A stretch of 64,000 bases of DNA from Carnegiea gigantea (GCA_029747015.1 JAKOGI010000429.1:411001-475000), one strand, 5' to 3'; shown: positions 22,798 to 35,035, numbered from the stretch's first letter. Notes: generated from the letters alone by a model not told the origin. Made by a program: numbers and translations.

Positions 22798-24157
22798 TTT
22801 AAAATTTAATAATCCAAAAACATTTATTAGAAAGGTGAAAGTGGTACACTGGTTGAGTGTTAGTGTGGCTTACTTTTTCGTTGTGAGAGTGATTCCTATG
22901 GCTATCCATTTCACTTTATGTTTTGTTTTTTGGAAATTGAATTTGTGATTTACATTGACTTGAATTTTTTACTCTTTTGCTTTTGGAAACTGAATGTGTC
23001 ATGGAATATAACAAATATGTTATCCATTTATAAACCAATATTTTATGTGATTTTTTTCTTAACTAATTTGTCATCACAAATGTTTTTTTGTTTAGTAAAG
23101 CTCTTGTATAAACCCTAGTGCCTCCTCACTTATATATATTTATGAAGTACTATACGTAGCTATGCTTCACTAATTTCATGTGAACATTAACCTCCTCAAA
23201 ACTTCTAATATGAATTCTCTAGTGAAGAGTTTAGATGGTCATGATGAAAGAAAAATCGATGAGGCAAGTTCAAAGTTATAATTGTAAGTATGAAATCTTG
23301 AAATTTTTATTAATTGTCTCTACATGTTTATTAATTTTGAGCAATGATAATATGATTTAAAACATGCATGATTTAAAATCAATTATAATATTATTGATAT
23401 GATTTTGTATAACTTATTTGCCTTTGAATTAAGTTAGTTAGGGATGTTTGTTTGATAATAGTTGTGATACGATTTTTCATCGTGATTTTTTTTTTTTTGG
23501 TAATTTGTTTGTTGTTGGATTATAAATGATAAGTGCCTGATTTGGTAGAATTGGGAGTTTAATAATATTCCCCTTCCTCGGATATGGTGCAACATTAGTA
23601 CCTTATTAATTTCATTAATTATTTTCATATAGATTAATAAGAAGTTTTCGAGTGAAACCCCTCATCATCCATGTAATTGCACTAAAAATCTAGCAAAATA
23701 TATATTGAACTTGATGCTTTTAAAAATATAGTGTCAACTTGACTTGACACTATTAAAAAAAATGGCATTCACTATGCATTCAATGTGTAGGGATTATTTT
23801 AATCAACACATAAAACAAGAGGATAATTCAGAAGACAAATTTGGCATTCCATTTGCATGTTTCTAGTCAAGACATTGATCAGCCAAACAACGAAAACACT
23901 ATGAGAAAACTAGATCTTAATCTAGAAAACAAAAGAAATCACCAAAAAGAAAATTTGATATTCCAGAGGCCTTAAAGGACATACGCTTTAGTAAAAATTA
24001 CTTTCGCAATGGTTTAGTAACAATAGTTTGGCAATGGTTTAATCACAATTAGAGACAATCACATTTTAAATTTGCAATTTTTTAAACTATATTGTCAAAG
24101 AGTGACATGTTAAATGATACTCTTTACTTAAGAAATTTCATTATAGCTTATATTTTG
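22798..24157. other. AT-rich spacer, nothing recognised
   Basis: No open frame with family similarity and no tandem array. It lies between the left inverted repeat copy and the CRM-like element, which inserted at 24,158. Confidence 0.5.
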
Positions 24158-25085
24158 TGATGGAAGCTTGCAAGGACAAGACCAAACTCACAAACTTGCT
24201 TTCAAGTAGATCACGGAGTGATGAAGAAGGAGAACCAAAATGGAGATGAGAATTCAAGAGTTTGGATAATCAAGTGACCTTTCAAGGGATAATCCGAGGA
24301 GCCACCCTTGGAGAACACTTGGGCAATCTCTTTGTATCAACTAGTTACAAAATTTAATCACCTTCTAGTTGAGAGAAAGAGACCTAGAGACCCACTTGAG
24401 TTGCCAAGCTCAAGATATAACACTAGGAATTTTTGTGGAGAGAGTTTTGAGAACTCACAAGCTCATGCATTCAAAGCTGCCTACAAATGAAAGGCCAATC
24501 TGGTTTTTATCCTTGATGGCCGAGTTCCCCACCCTTCCCATGCAGCAAAAACAAAGTTAGTACATTTGGGGAAGAGTTAACACATCCAATCATCCATTGC
24601 TAGCTAAACACCTCACTACCTAGCTTAATCTACCTCATTAGGGCTTATAATGCCTCCCAAATGAGGTGTCAAGCTTACAAGGGTCCTAGAATGCAGCAAA
24701 GATGAGTCACTCAGCAATTGGGCAAGCAAAACCCAAGGAAAAACAGCCCCTTGTACTGGCTAGTGAAGGACCGCGTAAAAGGATGTTTTTCTTGTCCTTT
24801 TGGCTGGATAAAACCAACACAAGGGGGTGCTTTGAATGAAATTTGAACCCATGACCTAATAAATATTTATGTCCCCTTCCATGTTGTAAAATTTCAGAAA
24901 GAATGGACTTGAGTTGGTGGTCCAAACTCCTCCTTGATTCGGACAGTGCTGGATTGGCGCCTAGACTGCAGGGTTGGAAACATCTTGCTGTTTGACTGAC
25001 CAAATAACCTCCAAATCCCTTGCAACTTATTTTATTGGATTCCTAACATCTTAAACTTAAAGAGAGGGGGCAAAGCAGTCATTCA
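24158..25085 (-). mobile_element. 3' LTR of CRM-like element
   Basis: 928 bp, TG...CA, starting TGAATGACTGC on the minus strand after the purine tract and ending at the ACTTCCATCA-type inner/outer junction (GCTTCCATCA). It includes the last nine codons of gag-pol. An alternative boundary at 25,048 (TGTTAGGAAT) would exclude the stop codon. The sequence is clearly more than 90% identical to the other LTR by eye. Confidence 0.8.
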
Positions 25086-28000
25086 TCCCCTCACCTTCAA
25101 GTCCCAAAAGGTGCACAAAACCGGGCCAATTTTCGGTTGAATCTGCCCCGGTTCTGTCCACATGCTCCAAGGTATTTTTGACCAATGCATGAATGTTGTT
25201 GACTTCCTTGGGGCTTGAATGGATGTGTGGGCTTGGTGGTTGCATACTTGGAGCTTGTACTTGATGGTCCCCATCATTCTCCCCGGCTTGGTTGGAGTTT
25301 GACCTCAAACTCGGTAACTCTTCATCTTCATCATAGTATGGGCTCAAATCAGCCACATTGAAGGTGGCGGAGACCCCATAGTCACCGGGAAGGCCTACTT
25401 TGTAGGCATTTGGGCCAATCTTCTCAAGGATTTCAAAAGGCCCATCCGATCTTGGCATTAGCTTGGATTTCCTCTTGCTTGGAAATCTCTCTTTCCTCAA
25501 ATGGACCCAAACTAGGTCCCCGGGCTGAAAATGGGTTTCTCTCCTTTTCTTATTGGCATAAGACTTGGCTTGCTCATTGAACTTTTCAATCCTTTCCCTC
25601 ACCTTGGTATGGAGCTCTTGAATTTCCTTTGCTCTCTTCTCGGCCTCCCAACTAAATTTGGTGGGATTAGAGATGGGAACAAGGTCAAGGGGAGTTCGTG
25701 GGTTGCTCCCATACACAATTTGGAAGGGTGAGAGGCCCGTGGCCTTGCTTGGAGTACGATTGAATGCAAATTCCGCATGGCAAAGCAACTCATCCTAAGT
25801 CTTGATGTTCCCTTTTACCAAAACTCGAAGTAAGGTGCCCAAGATGCGGTTTGTTACCTCAGTTTGGCCATCCGTTTGGGGGTGGCAAGAAGTGCTACAC
25901 TTAAGATGGGTGTCAAGCTTTCTCCATAGTGTAAGCCAAAAATGGCTTAAGAACTTAGTGTCTCGATCGGACACCATGCTTCTTGGAATGCCATGCAACC
26001 TCACAATTTCTTTGAAGTAAAGATTAGCCACTTGTGAGGCATCAAAGGTGGTGTGACACGCCACAAAGTGAGCCATCTTTGAGAATCTATCCACCACCAC
26101 CATGATAGAATCCTTGTGTCTTTGAGTTCTTGGTAGCCCCGTGATAAAATCCAAGCTAACATCCTCCCAAGGTCCTTGAGGAACCGGTAGAGGTGTGTAG
26201 AGACCTTGAGGACGGACATGGTCTTTGGCAAGTTGACAAGTGGAGCATCTTTTGATGAAGTGCTCTACATCTCTTGACATTTTGGGCCAAAAGTAATGCT
26301 CCTTGAGCATGGAACACGTCTTCTCAACTCCAAAGTGGCCGGCGAGAGCCCCTCCATGGAGTTCTTGGATCAAAAGCTCTCTAAACCCACATTTAGGAAT
26401 GCACAAGCGATTCCCTTTAAAAAGGAAACCATTCTCTAAGTGGTAGGGCCCGTGGGCATGACTAGAGTAACTCTCAAGGATAACTTTGAAGTCTTCATCT
26501 TGAGCATACATATCTTTGATATACTCAAATCCAAGTACCTTGGATTCAAGAGTAGAGTGCAAGAGATATCTCCTAGAAAGTACATCGGCCCCTTTGTTCA
26601 TTTGGCCGGATTTGTGGTGGATCACAAAGTGGAAGGATTGCATGAACTCTACCCACTTGGAATGTCGTGGATTGAGCTTATGTTGTCCTTGGATGAACTT
26701 CAAAGCTTGATGATCAGTGTGGAGAATGAACTCTCCTCCAACCAAGTAATGCCGCTAATGCTCTAATGCCCTCACAATGGCATAGAACTCCTTGTCATAT
26801 GTGGAGTACTTCCTCTTGGCATCATTTAACTTCTCACTAAAATAAGCAATGGGTCTTTTCTCTTGTGACAACACGGCCCCTATGCCAACTCCAGAAGCGT
26901 CACACTCAACTTCAAAAACCTTAGAAAAGCTAGGTAGTGCAAGAATGGGTGCACTAGTAAGCCTCTCCTTGATTTCTTCAAAAGCTTATTGGGCTTGCTC
27001 ACTCCATACAAATTGCTTGGCTTTGAGGACCTCGGTCATGGGTGCCATGATGGAGCTAAAATTGCTCACAAATCTCCTATAAAAGGAGGCCAAGTCATGA
27101 AAACTTCGAACTTGTTGTATGGAGGTGGGAATAGGCCACTCACGGATGGCCTTGATCTTCTCTTCATCCACTTGGATGCCATTGGCCGAAACAGCATACC
27201 CCAAAAACTTCACTTGGGGAGAGAAGAAATGACACTTTTCAAAGTTGCCATAAAGTTGTTCTTGAGCCAAGACACTCAAGACCTCATGCAAGTGCTTGGA
27301 ATGCTCCTCTTCTCCACAGCTATACACCAAAATGTCATCAAAGTACACAACAACATATCTCCCAATGAATTGCTTAAGAACTTGGTTCATAAGCCTCATG
27401 AATGTGCTTGGTGCATTTGTCAAACCAAAGGGCATGACAAGCCACTCATAGAGCCCACCTTTGGTTTTGAAAGCCGTTTTCCATTCATCCCCTTCAAAGA
27501 TCCGGATTTGATAGTAGCCACTTCTAAGGTCGATTTTGGAGAAGATAGTGGCTCTATGAAGCTCGTCAAGTAAATCCTCCAACCTTGGGATGGGGTACCG
27601 GTACTTGATGGTGATCTTGTTGATAGCTCTACTATCAACGCACATTCTCATACTTCCATCTTTCTTGGGCACAAGTAGAGCCGAGACGGCACATGGGCTC
27701 AAACTTTCACGGATTAAGCCCTTGGATAGGAGCTCATCCACTTGTCTTTGAACCTCTTGTGTCTCTTGGGGGTTCATGCGGTAGGCCGGCTTGTTTGGGA
27801 GCGTGGCACCAGGGATAAGATCAATCTTGTGTTGGATAGATCTTTTAGGGGGTAGGCCGTGGGGTATTTCTTCTGGAAAAACATGGGAAAAGGCTTTTAT
27901 GAGGGGTGTAAGTAAAGGATGGGAAGGTTCCTTTACCTTGGCCGGTTCTTGGCCTAAGAGAATCCACTCTTTGAAGTCTTGAAATTCATGGAGTTGAGAG

Positions 28001-29631
28001 TGGAGTAAGGTGGTGAGAAAGACATCCAACTTGGGATTGTCTTGGGGGTTCTTTTGTGGGCTAGGTTTGAGGGGAGTGAGGGTGATTTTCTTGTGGTCTT
28101 TGGTGAAGGTGTAGGTGTTCAAGCGGCCATCATGCATAACTCTTCTATCAAATAGCCATGGCCAGCCCAAGAGGACATGAGAAGCGTCCATGGGCACAAT
28201 ATCACACCAAATTTCATCTTTGTAAGTTCTTCCAATGGAAAAGGAAAGTACACACCGAGTGGTGATTTGCAAACCCTTACCTTGATTGAGCCATTGGATT
28301 GTGTATGGATTTGGATGAGGCGTGACCGGGATCTTGAGTTTGTCTACCATGGTTTTGGAAGCCACATTAGTATAACTACCTCCATCAATAATGAAAGAAC
28401 ACACCTTTCCACTCACAGTGCATCTAGTGTGGAAAATGTTTTCCCTTTGTTCCACTTCTTCATGAGAAGCGAGCCCACTCAAGGCCCTTCTAATCACTAG
28501 GAGCTCTCCTTCATCCGGACCCTCTTCAACCTCCTCTATGATTTCATTCAAGTATACCCCTTTCTCTTCTTCCTCCTTCTCTACCTCCTCTTCTAGCTCC
28601 TCTAGGGAAGCTTGATATTCGGCTAGAGAGACCATTCTTTTGTTTGGACATTCGGATGCATAATGTCCAAGGCCTTGGCAACGAAAACACTGGACCTTAC
28701 TAGAGGGTTTTGGGGGTGGTTGTTTGGAGGGGGTTTGTGGAGTGGTGTTTTATGAGGGCTTCGGATTTGGGGAGGGGAAGGATTTTTGAGGAGTGTATGG
28801 GGTTTTTTGAAAACCATAAGGCCGTGGGGTAGGCTTGGGGATGGGATTCTTGCCTTTGAGTTTCTTTTGCATTTCAACCTTGTGGGCTAAAGCACTTAGC
28901 TCATCAAGGGATGTGTAGGGATGTAACTCAACAACATGAGCAATTTGCTCATCAAGGCCACTCAAGTATCGAATCAAGGTTTAGGCATCATCCTCCTTCA
29001 AGTCACATTTCAGGAGAAGTTGTTCAAAGTCCCTAGTGTACTCCTCTACACTTTTGGAACCTTGTTTGAGATGGTGGAGTTTAAGGAAGTTATCTTGGAG
29101 ATAATGTGGGGGTAAGAATTTGGCCTTTAGTTTGGACTTCATTTGCTCCCAAGTCTTAATCTTACTTTTCCCCTTCCTTACTCTCTTGGACACAACATTA
29201 GACCACCAAATAGAGGCATATTTACGAAGTTTCAAAGCCACTAGTTTTACCTTCTTGCCTTCCGGGATATCCTTGTATTCGAAGACTCATTCCACCGTTT
29301 GCAACCAATCAAGAAAGATATCCGGATCAAGTTGTCCTTCAAACTCTAGGATGTCGACTTTGAAATCACCATAGCTTCGTTCATTTTGCCTTTGGTGTCG
29401 TCGAGGTCGTCTACCTTGCTCTTCTTCACTTGAATCACCAAAAGGGTTGCTTCCCTCGGAATCATCCAAGTCTCTATGCTTGCTTGAGCTTCTAGAACTC
29501 CATTGGTTTCGCCTTTTCTCCTCCATGAGTTGGCCAAGTTGTCGTTGAAGGTACTTGAGTTGAGCCTCAAGTTCGGCCTTCTCCTTAAGAGCTTGTTCAG
29601 CCACTTGTGAAGGGGTGAGGCTAGCGGACAT
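25057..29631 (-). pseudogene. gag-pol of CRM-like element, six nonsense codons
   Basis: A single frame of 1,525 codons from ATG at 29,631 to the stop at 25,057, with no frameshift. In order: gag (WWSNVVSKRVRKGKS; LKQGSKSVEEYTRDFEQLLL) and a CCHC knuckle (CFRCQGLGHYASEC, about 28,655-28,696). The protease is IIDGGSYTN, with DGG at the active site. RT (MCVDSRAINK, VMPFGLTNAP) has the active site YFDD. RNase H (HTDHQALKFIQGQ) and integrase follow. Integrase has Asp in SLDFITGLP, Asp in VSDRDTKF and Glu in GQTEVTN. The C-terminus is CRM-like. In-frame stops at 29,287, 28,981, 28,750, 26,986, 26,755 and 25,795 interrupt it. Each is one C-to-T or G-to-A change from the expected CGA, CAA or TGG codon. 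Confidence 0.9.
25086..25097 (-). other. Polypurine tract of CRM-like element
   Basis: GGTGAGGGGA on the minus strand immediately before the LTR start TGAATGAC. It is the priming site for plus-strand DNA synthesis, lies inside the coding frame, and supports the 25,085 LTR boundary. Confidence 0.6.
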
Positions 29632-29639
29632 GGTGGCTT

Positions 29640-29800
29640 TGTGGTGGGAAGTTGGTGTTTTGGGACGAAAAGGGGCAGGCACGGTCGTGCTTGGTGGCAC
29701 GGTGTGACCGTGCTGAGTTGCGGGACTGGGAGTGCTGCAGTTAAATGGAGGCACGGTCGTGCTGGGGTGGCACGGCGTGACCGTGCTGCTTCTCTGGTTG
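29640..29800. repeat. GCACGGTCGTGC repeats in the retrotransposon leader
   Basis: Two units of about 72 bp carry GCACGGTCGTGC (29,679-29,690 and 29,751-29,762) followed by GCACGG-GTGACCGTGC (29,697-29,713 and 29,770-29,786). Each half is a near-perfect palindrome. They lie between the primer site and the gag ATG. The same motif occurs at 36,222-36,330 in an unrelated repeat. Confidence 0.8.
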
Positions 29801-29902
29801 AATACGGCTGGAATTTTATGGGTGAGTGTTTGGGTGGTTTTGTGAGTTTTGTGTTTGGGGAATGTGTTTGGGCAAAGAAGCTCGGCCAAGAAAGTAGCCT
29901 AA

Positions 29903-29914
29903 GCTCTGATACCA
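29903..29914 (-). other. Primer binding site (initiator tRNA-Met type)
   Basis: TGGTATCAGAGC on the minus strand, three bases inside the LTR end. It is complementary to the 3' end of plant initiator tRNA-Met and used by chromoviruses and many copia elements. Confidence 0.9.
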
Positions 29915-29917
29915 AGT

Positions 29918-30845
29918 TGATGGAAGCTTGCAAGGACAAGACCAAACTCACAAAGTTGCTTTAAAATAGATCACAGAGTGATGAAGAAGGAGAACCGAAA
30001 TGGAGATGAGAATTCAAGAGTTTGGATAATCAAGTGACCTTTCAAGGGATAATCCGAGGAGCCACCCTTGAAGAACACTTGGGCAATCTCTTTGTATCAA
30101 CTAGTTACAGAATTTAATCACCTTCTAGTTGAGAGAAAGAGACCTAGAGAACTACTTGAGTTGCCAAGCTCAAGATATAACACTAGGAATTTTTGTGGAG
30201 AGAGTTTTGAGAACTCACAAGCTCAAGCATTCAAAGTTGCCTACAAATGAAAGGCCAATCTAGTTTTTATCCTTGATGGCTGAGTTCCCCACCCTTCCCA
30301 TGCAGCAAAAACAAAGTTAGTACATTTGGGGAAGAGTTAACACGTCCAATCATCCATTGCTAGCTAAACACCTCACTACCTAGCTTAATCTACCTCATTA
30401 GGGCTTATAATGCCTCCCAAATGAGGTGTCAAGCTTACAAGGGTCCTAGAATGCAGAAAAGATGAGTCACTCAGCAAGTGGGCAAGCAAAACCCAAGGAA
30501 AAACAGCCCCTTGTACCGGCTAGTGAAGGACCGGGTAAAAGGATGTTTTTCTTGTCCTTTTGGCTGGATAAAACCAACACAAGGGGGTGCTTTGAATGGG
30601 ATTTGAACCCATGACCTGATAAATATTTATGTCCCCTTCCATGCTGTAAAATTTCAGAAAGAATGGATTTGAGTTGGTGGTCCAAACTCCTCCTTGATTC
30701 GAACAGTGCTGGATTGGCGCCTAGATTGCAGGGTTGGAAACATCTTGCTGTTTGACTGACCAAATGACCTCCAAATCCCTTGCAACTTGTTTTATTGGAT
30801 TCCTAACATCTTAAACTTAAAGAGAGGGGGCAAAGCAGTCATTCA
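29918..30845 (-). mobile_element. 5' LTR of CRM-like element
   Basis: 928 bp, co-linear with 24,158-25,085 and differing by scattered substitutions. Homology to the element does not stop at its outer end but continues for about 190 bp into a copy of the pol tail. Confidence 0.85.
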
Positions 30846-31036
30846 TCCCCTCACTTCAAGTCCCAAAAGCTGTACAAAATCGGGCTAATTTTCGGTTGAA
30901 TCTGCCCCGGTTCTGTCCGCATGCTCCAAGGTATTTTGACCAATGCATGAATGTTTTTGACTTCCTTAGGGCTTGAATGGACGTGTGGGCTTGGTGGTTG
31001 CATACTTAGAGCTTGTACTTGATGGTCCCCATCATT
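30846..31036 (-). mobile_element. Extra copy of CRM-like pol tail beyond the outer LTR
   Basis: This matches 25,086-25,276 (C-terminal coding end and purine tract) with two single-base deletions, and breaks off at CCCCATCATT. It indicates that the outer LTR was also the 3' LTR of a second, now truncated copy. That means two copies sharing one LTR, as after unequal or intra-strand recombination. Confidence 0.8.
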
Positions 31037-32299
31037 TTGATTAGTTTAAATTTTCATTAATTTTTTAAATTTGCAAACTATTGAATAATTAAACTATTTC
31101 CATAATGTAGCAAGTTTAGGAGCAACTTCACAGGATCAAGTATACAAGTAAGTCCACCCTACAACGAATTTGCAAACTCTGGTCATCTTCATCCATAGAT
31201 TCTTCCTTGGAATAATGAATACTAGGAATTACTTCGCTATTTTCATTGTCTAACTCTTTAAAATCCAAGCTAACTTCATTGTTATTGTCCATCATGCACT
31301 ACATGCCCCCAAGAAAACAAAAGAAGAAAAAACCACTTGAGGTGCTATGTAAAAGTTTTGAACAAGATTGCATCCAAACAAAACCCAAAAAAAAAAAAAA
31401 AAAACCAACTCTATAATAGGTTAGCATTCAAATCTCAATTACGACTTGAACATAATCAGAACAAAGCTCATTCAAAACTAATAAGGTTGCCCAAACTAAT
31501 TAAAATCACTAATCTATTGCTTCTAACTGATAAAAATTATTAATAATGTTATCAATCTACTATAACATTGTGATTTCTATTAATGCCCCTAAAAAAAATC
31601 CATGATAATATTATTTCCATATTATCTCATCAATAGAAAAAATATAAGTCTAATTCTACTTAGAGCTCATTCAAAACTAATAAGGTTGCAATGAAAAAAT
31701 AATGAAAACAACCACTATGAATCTCACATATTCTTAGTACACTTAAACCACAACAACAAAACAATTTAAACTTATGATTATATTCGAAGAAATAAATTGT
31801 GAATAATTCAACATGTATAACAAATCTAACAAATAACAATAGATGCTATTTTTATTTAGTAAGTAATGGATTGAAAATTAACATACCGATTTCAGAATCC
31901 TAAGGAGATGGGTGTTAAGCAATTTTATCAAAGATATGTTAAGTAGGAGACAACGTTGAGCGATTTTATGTAAGAGTTGATGACTAGTTGGTGATGGGGG
32001 AAAGAATTTATAGAATAAGAAGATTAGTGCGGTTTCATGAACTATGACTCTAAAAAAAATATGAAAAAAAAAATCTGCAGAACATTAAAGAAGTAGATTG
32101 ATAGGAAAGAAATTACATGGAGACTTTTATGAAAGGGGAAATTAATCCTGCCCCCATAAAAAAAAGGACAGCAAGGTTGAAAGGATTTGTGGGAGTCGAT
32201 TTCATGACGCAAAGGAAGCACCACTAGCACTCAGCGAGTGCGCCACTTTATTTTTTGTACTATAAGGAGAAACATTAATGTAACTTTAATGATTTTTCA
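31037..32299. other. AT-rich spacer with a short open frame
   Basis: No recognised gene. A minus-strand 55-residue frame (31,128-31,295) begins MMDNNNEVSLDFKELDNE and is rich in Asp, Glu and Asn, like an acidic N-terminal exon. It has no known match. A 20-bp A-run lies at about 31,386-31,404. Confidence 0.35.
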
Positions 32300-32821
32300 G
32301 GATTAAAATCAAAAAAGAAATAAAACAGCCAGGCAACCAAACCCCAAACTCGCGCGATTAGCCGTTAAAGAAAGAAAGCCACCGACTGACAACCCCTGTC
32401 TTCTTCGGTCCGCGCCCAACATCTCCAAGTGCCGGACATCAGCCAACACCTCATCTTCTTCGCTCATAACTCTGGCCGTTACGCGATTAGCCATCAAACA
32501 TAGAGTAGCACTGACTGCCGGAAATGAGACTCCAAACGGCCGCTAATGGCTTTCTGACTTGCCTCCAGCTCAGCAAGGAGTGGTCACCGGAAATTATGAA
32601 GGCTCGCATGTAGAATTCAATGGTCGCCAGAAATTAAAAAATTTTACGTTTTGTTGTTAATAGAATAGACATTAAACAAGATCAAACAATGCCGTATAAA
32701 ATTAATTTTCTTTAATATTTTGAAATATTATATAACTTTTATAACGCATTTTTAATTTTTCAGAATAAAATAAAATGAACGGTTATGATTAACCTATAAT
32801 AAGTGTACGCTCTGGATCTTG
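32300..32821 (-). repeat. Inverted repeat pair, right copy
   Basis: Partner of 22,281-22,797 in opposite orientation. It shows the same ordered anchors (GGTTTGGTTGCC, GGCTAATCGCG, AACAAAACGTAAAA, AAATATTAAAG). The pair encloses about 9.5 kb, including the younger CRM-like insertion. No 9-bp duplication could be fixed outside the pair. Confidence 0.75.
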
Positions 32822-33399
32822 CCAATTATGGTGGTTGTCATATAACCACTTTAACTTCACCCCCAACCAACTGTAATGTAGTATTTGCCAATGCATTAAT
32901 TTGCTTTTGAACATTAAGTGCACAGTAATTTGAAAGATGAGTAGTTAATTAATTAGGGATAAGCTAATTAACCCAATTAAGCATATTAGATATTTATCAT
33001 CTTTCAAAGATAATTTACATGGCAAATTGTAGATGAAGTATAGACAATATAGACGAATTTGTGCCATGATATCCCAACGAAGATATGCATATTTCCATTG
33101 TAATAATACAAAACACAACAATATGCAATTTTCAAGATCAACGAAATTGATCATAGTGTCACATACTCAAAACCCTTTTCAGGTTCACTTTTTACGACAC
33201 TGACAAGCATAGTCTTCTAATATGTATATTAAGGATCTTAACCGAGGGAGTTAGGGGATATTGAATCCCAGCATTGAAGATCTAGACAGTTATTGACCCG
33301 ATGGACTTGACCTGTTAGTAACTTATGGTCATTTAAGCATGTGTGCGAGATTATAGCAACTAAAAATGTCAAATTGGATGACCCTTAACTATAACAAAT
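32822..33399. other. Spacer, nothing recognised
   Basis: No gene-like frame, array or motif could be supported on either strand. Confidence 0.5.
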
Positions 33400-34420
33400 C
33401 TACCTTCAACTCAAAATTCATATAAGCATCTAAAGCACCTTGACACACCATATTGAGGAGAGTCTTTAGTCATCAACACTTTGTTCTTGGTTATAACCTT
33501 TGACCACAAGTGTGACTTTTGTTCTAACGACCGTCCCAGTCCCATCTAACTTGTTCCTATGAGTTCATTTTAGTCTTATAATAGGATGGTCATTTAGCCT
33601 AGAGGTCAAATGTGATCTCTTCAAAATTGATCTAAATTTTCCTAAAGGGCTAGGTCTACTCATGATCTTCAGTGGGGTTCTTAGTGCTATATGGGACACA
33701 AATGAGAAGAATGCCCATAAGTTTTAAGGTAAGAATGAGTTCTTACACTTGAGTTGAGATTCAAAGATCATATAATGATATTTGAAATCTTTTCTTGTTC
33801 CTAAAGTTATCTATTTTAAGCTTCATTGATTACAACCACTTGTTCACAACCTCAGACTTGATGCCTTTCAGAGGGATGTTCACCTTTGTTAGCACGGCTT
33901 GGCATCTCCTTAAAATTTCATTTGGGTTGACTTTAAGTCTTAGCTTTGTGGGTATTAGCCTCTAGTTCTTCATCTTCATGATATTTGTTAAGCTAAAACT
34001 ATTGGAAGGATGAAACCTAACACTTCTATAATTATTCTCATCGAAGACAATAATAACTGCTTTCTTCACCAATTTCGGACCTACTGTTACAAACTCTAAA
34101 GCTTTTTTGAAATAAGAATAGCCAATTAATATACCTTCATTGCTCCTTCGGCCAAACTTACGAAGGTTTCCTTTGCCATTGTTATGGATGAAGTACTTAC
34201 CTCTAAAGGTTATGAAGTAGGATTCATTTGATTTTTCTCTTTTTGAAGAGTTCGTATAGGGTTTCTCTAGAACATGACGAATTAAGCATCTATTGGGCAC
34301 ATAATTTGTTGTGTTAACAACATTAATCGCAAGATTATCTTCACAAATTATGGAGTTATTTGCTTTTGGATTCCCCAAAGAGTTGTGTTTGAATTTTGGG
34401 AAAATGAATTTTTTAGTCAA
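33400..34420 (-). pseudogene. Ty1/copia integrase C-terminal remnant
   Basis: The frame at 33,962-34,420 (minus) reads TNYVPNRCLIRHVLEKPY, then SYFITFRGKYFIHNNGKGNL, then GILIGYSYFKKALEF. This is the segment after the integrase core in copia pol, closest in style to the SIRE group. Downstream sequence (33,400-33,960 minus) is degenerate, with faint RT-like phrases (DAYMNFELKV). No LTRs or catalytic core were found, so it is a truncated fragment. Confidence 0.75.
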
Positions 34421-34466
34421 GTGAACTATGAAGATATTAACAAATAATGGATAAGAGACTGAACTG

Positions 34467-34468
<2 letters not shown>

Positions 34469-34546
<78 letters not shown>
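34469..34546. repeat. (TA)39 microsatellite
   Basis: A perfect run of TA dinucleotides, 78 bp long. It may form cruciforms and vary in length between individuals. Confidence 0.98.
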
Positions 34547-34550
<4 letters not shown>

Positions 34551-35035
34551 TTTTATTTTATTGTTATAAATCACTCCTAATGCAAAATTGTTGACAAAAA
34601 ATGTTTCACCGAGCTGTAATAGCGCACACTTACACACACACTCCCACACATAACATCGCCATTTTGTTCAAGCTCACCCTAATAACTCTATCACTATTTT
34701 CAATTGTGTTTTGGATTTTTAGGTCAATCTTGCCCTAATTTGGCAAACTAATCCCTCATGGTTTTTTATTTTTTGGCTAACGATGAGCTTAGTTAATTTC
34801 AATCAATTTATTAATCCCTTATGGTGAACGAATGTCCAATGATGTTAGCTTTGCAGATTCTGTGGGTGTAGCGGGTGTTAGGAATATAAAAAATTAATCT
34901 ATGCCCGAGAAATCAAATCTCATCATGGTTAAGAGTTCTTACAAATAAAGGGACTTTCATGTAATGGAAGGTTGTCCAAAATGTTGTTACTTTTTTCTAA
35001 AGTATTTTATTTTTGTCGTTATTTTATAGGAAATC

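Larger units (their letters stand above)
24158..30845 (-). mobile_element. CRM-like chromovirus (Ty3/gypsy), nearly intact
   Basis: Two direct LTRs of 928 bp (24,158-25,085 and 29,918-30,845) flank one gag-pol frame on the minus strand. A TGGTATCAGAGC primer site (initiator tRNA-Met type) adjoins the inner end of the upstream LTR, and a purine tract GGTGAGGGGA sits before the downstream LTR. The integrase C-terminus carries GVSATFNVADLSPYY and AGENDGD, as in the centromeric CRM group, and lacks an ordinary chromodomain. The coding end overlaps the LTR, another CRM trait. No target-site duplication is visible, because pol-tail sequence continues beyond the outer LTR. Confidence 0.85.

Noticed and set aside
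26989..27573. 194-residue open frame on the plus strand
   Set aside because: Shadow of the CRM-like RT on the opposite strand.
29903..29914. tRNA gene fragment
   Set aside because: Only a 12-base primer site; no cloverleaf around it.
29346..29951. 201-residue frame overlapping the LTR edge as a separate gene
   Set aside because: It is in a different frame from gag-pol and crosses the primer site and LTR junction.
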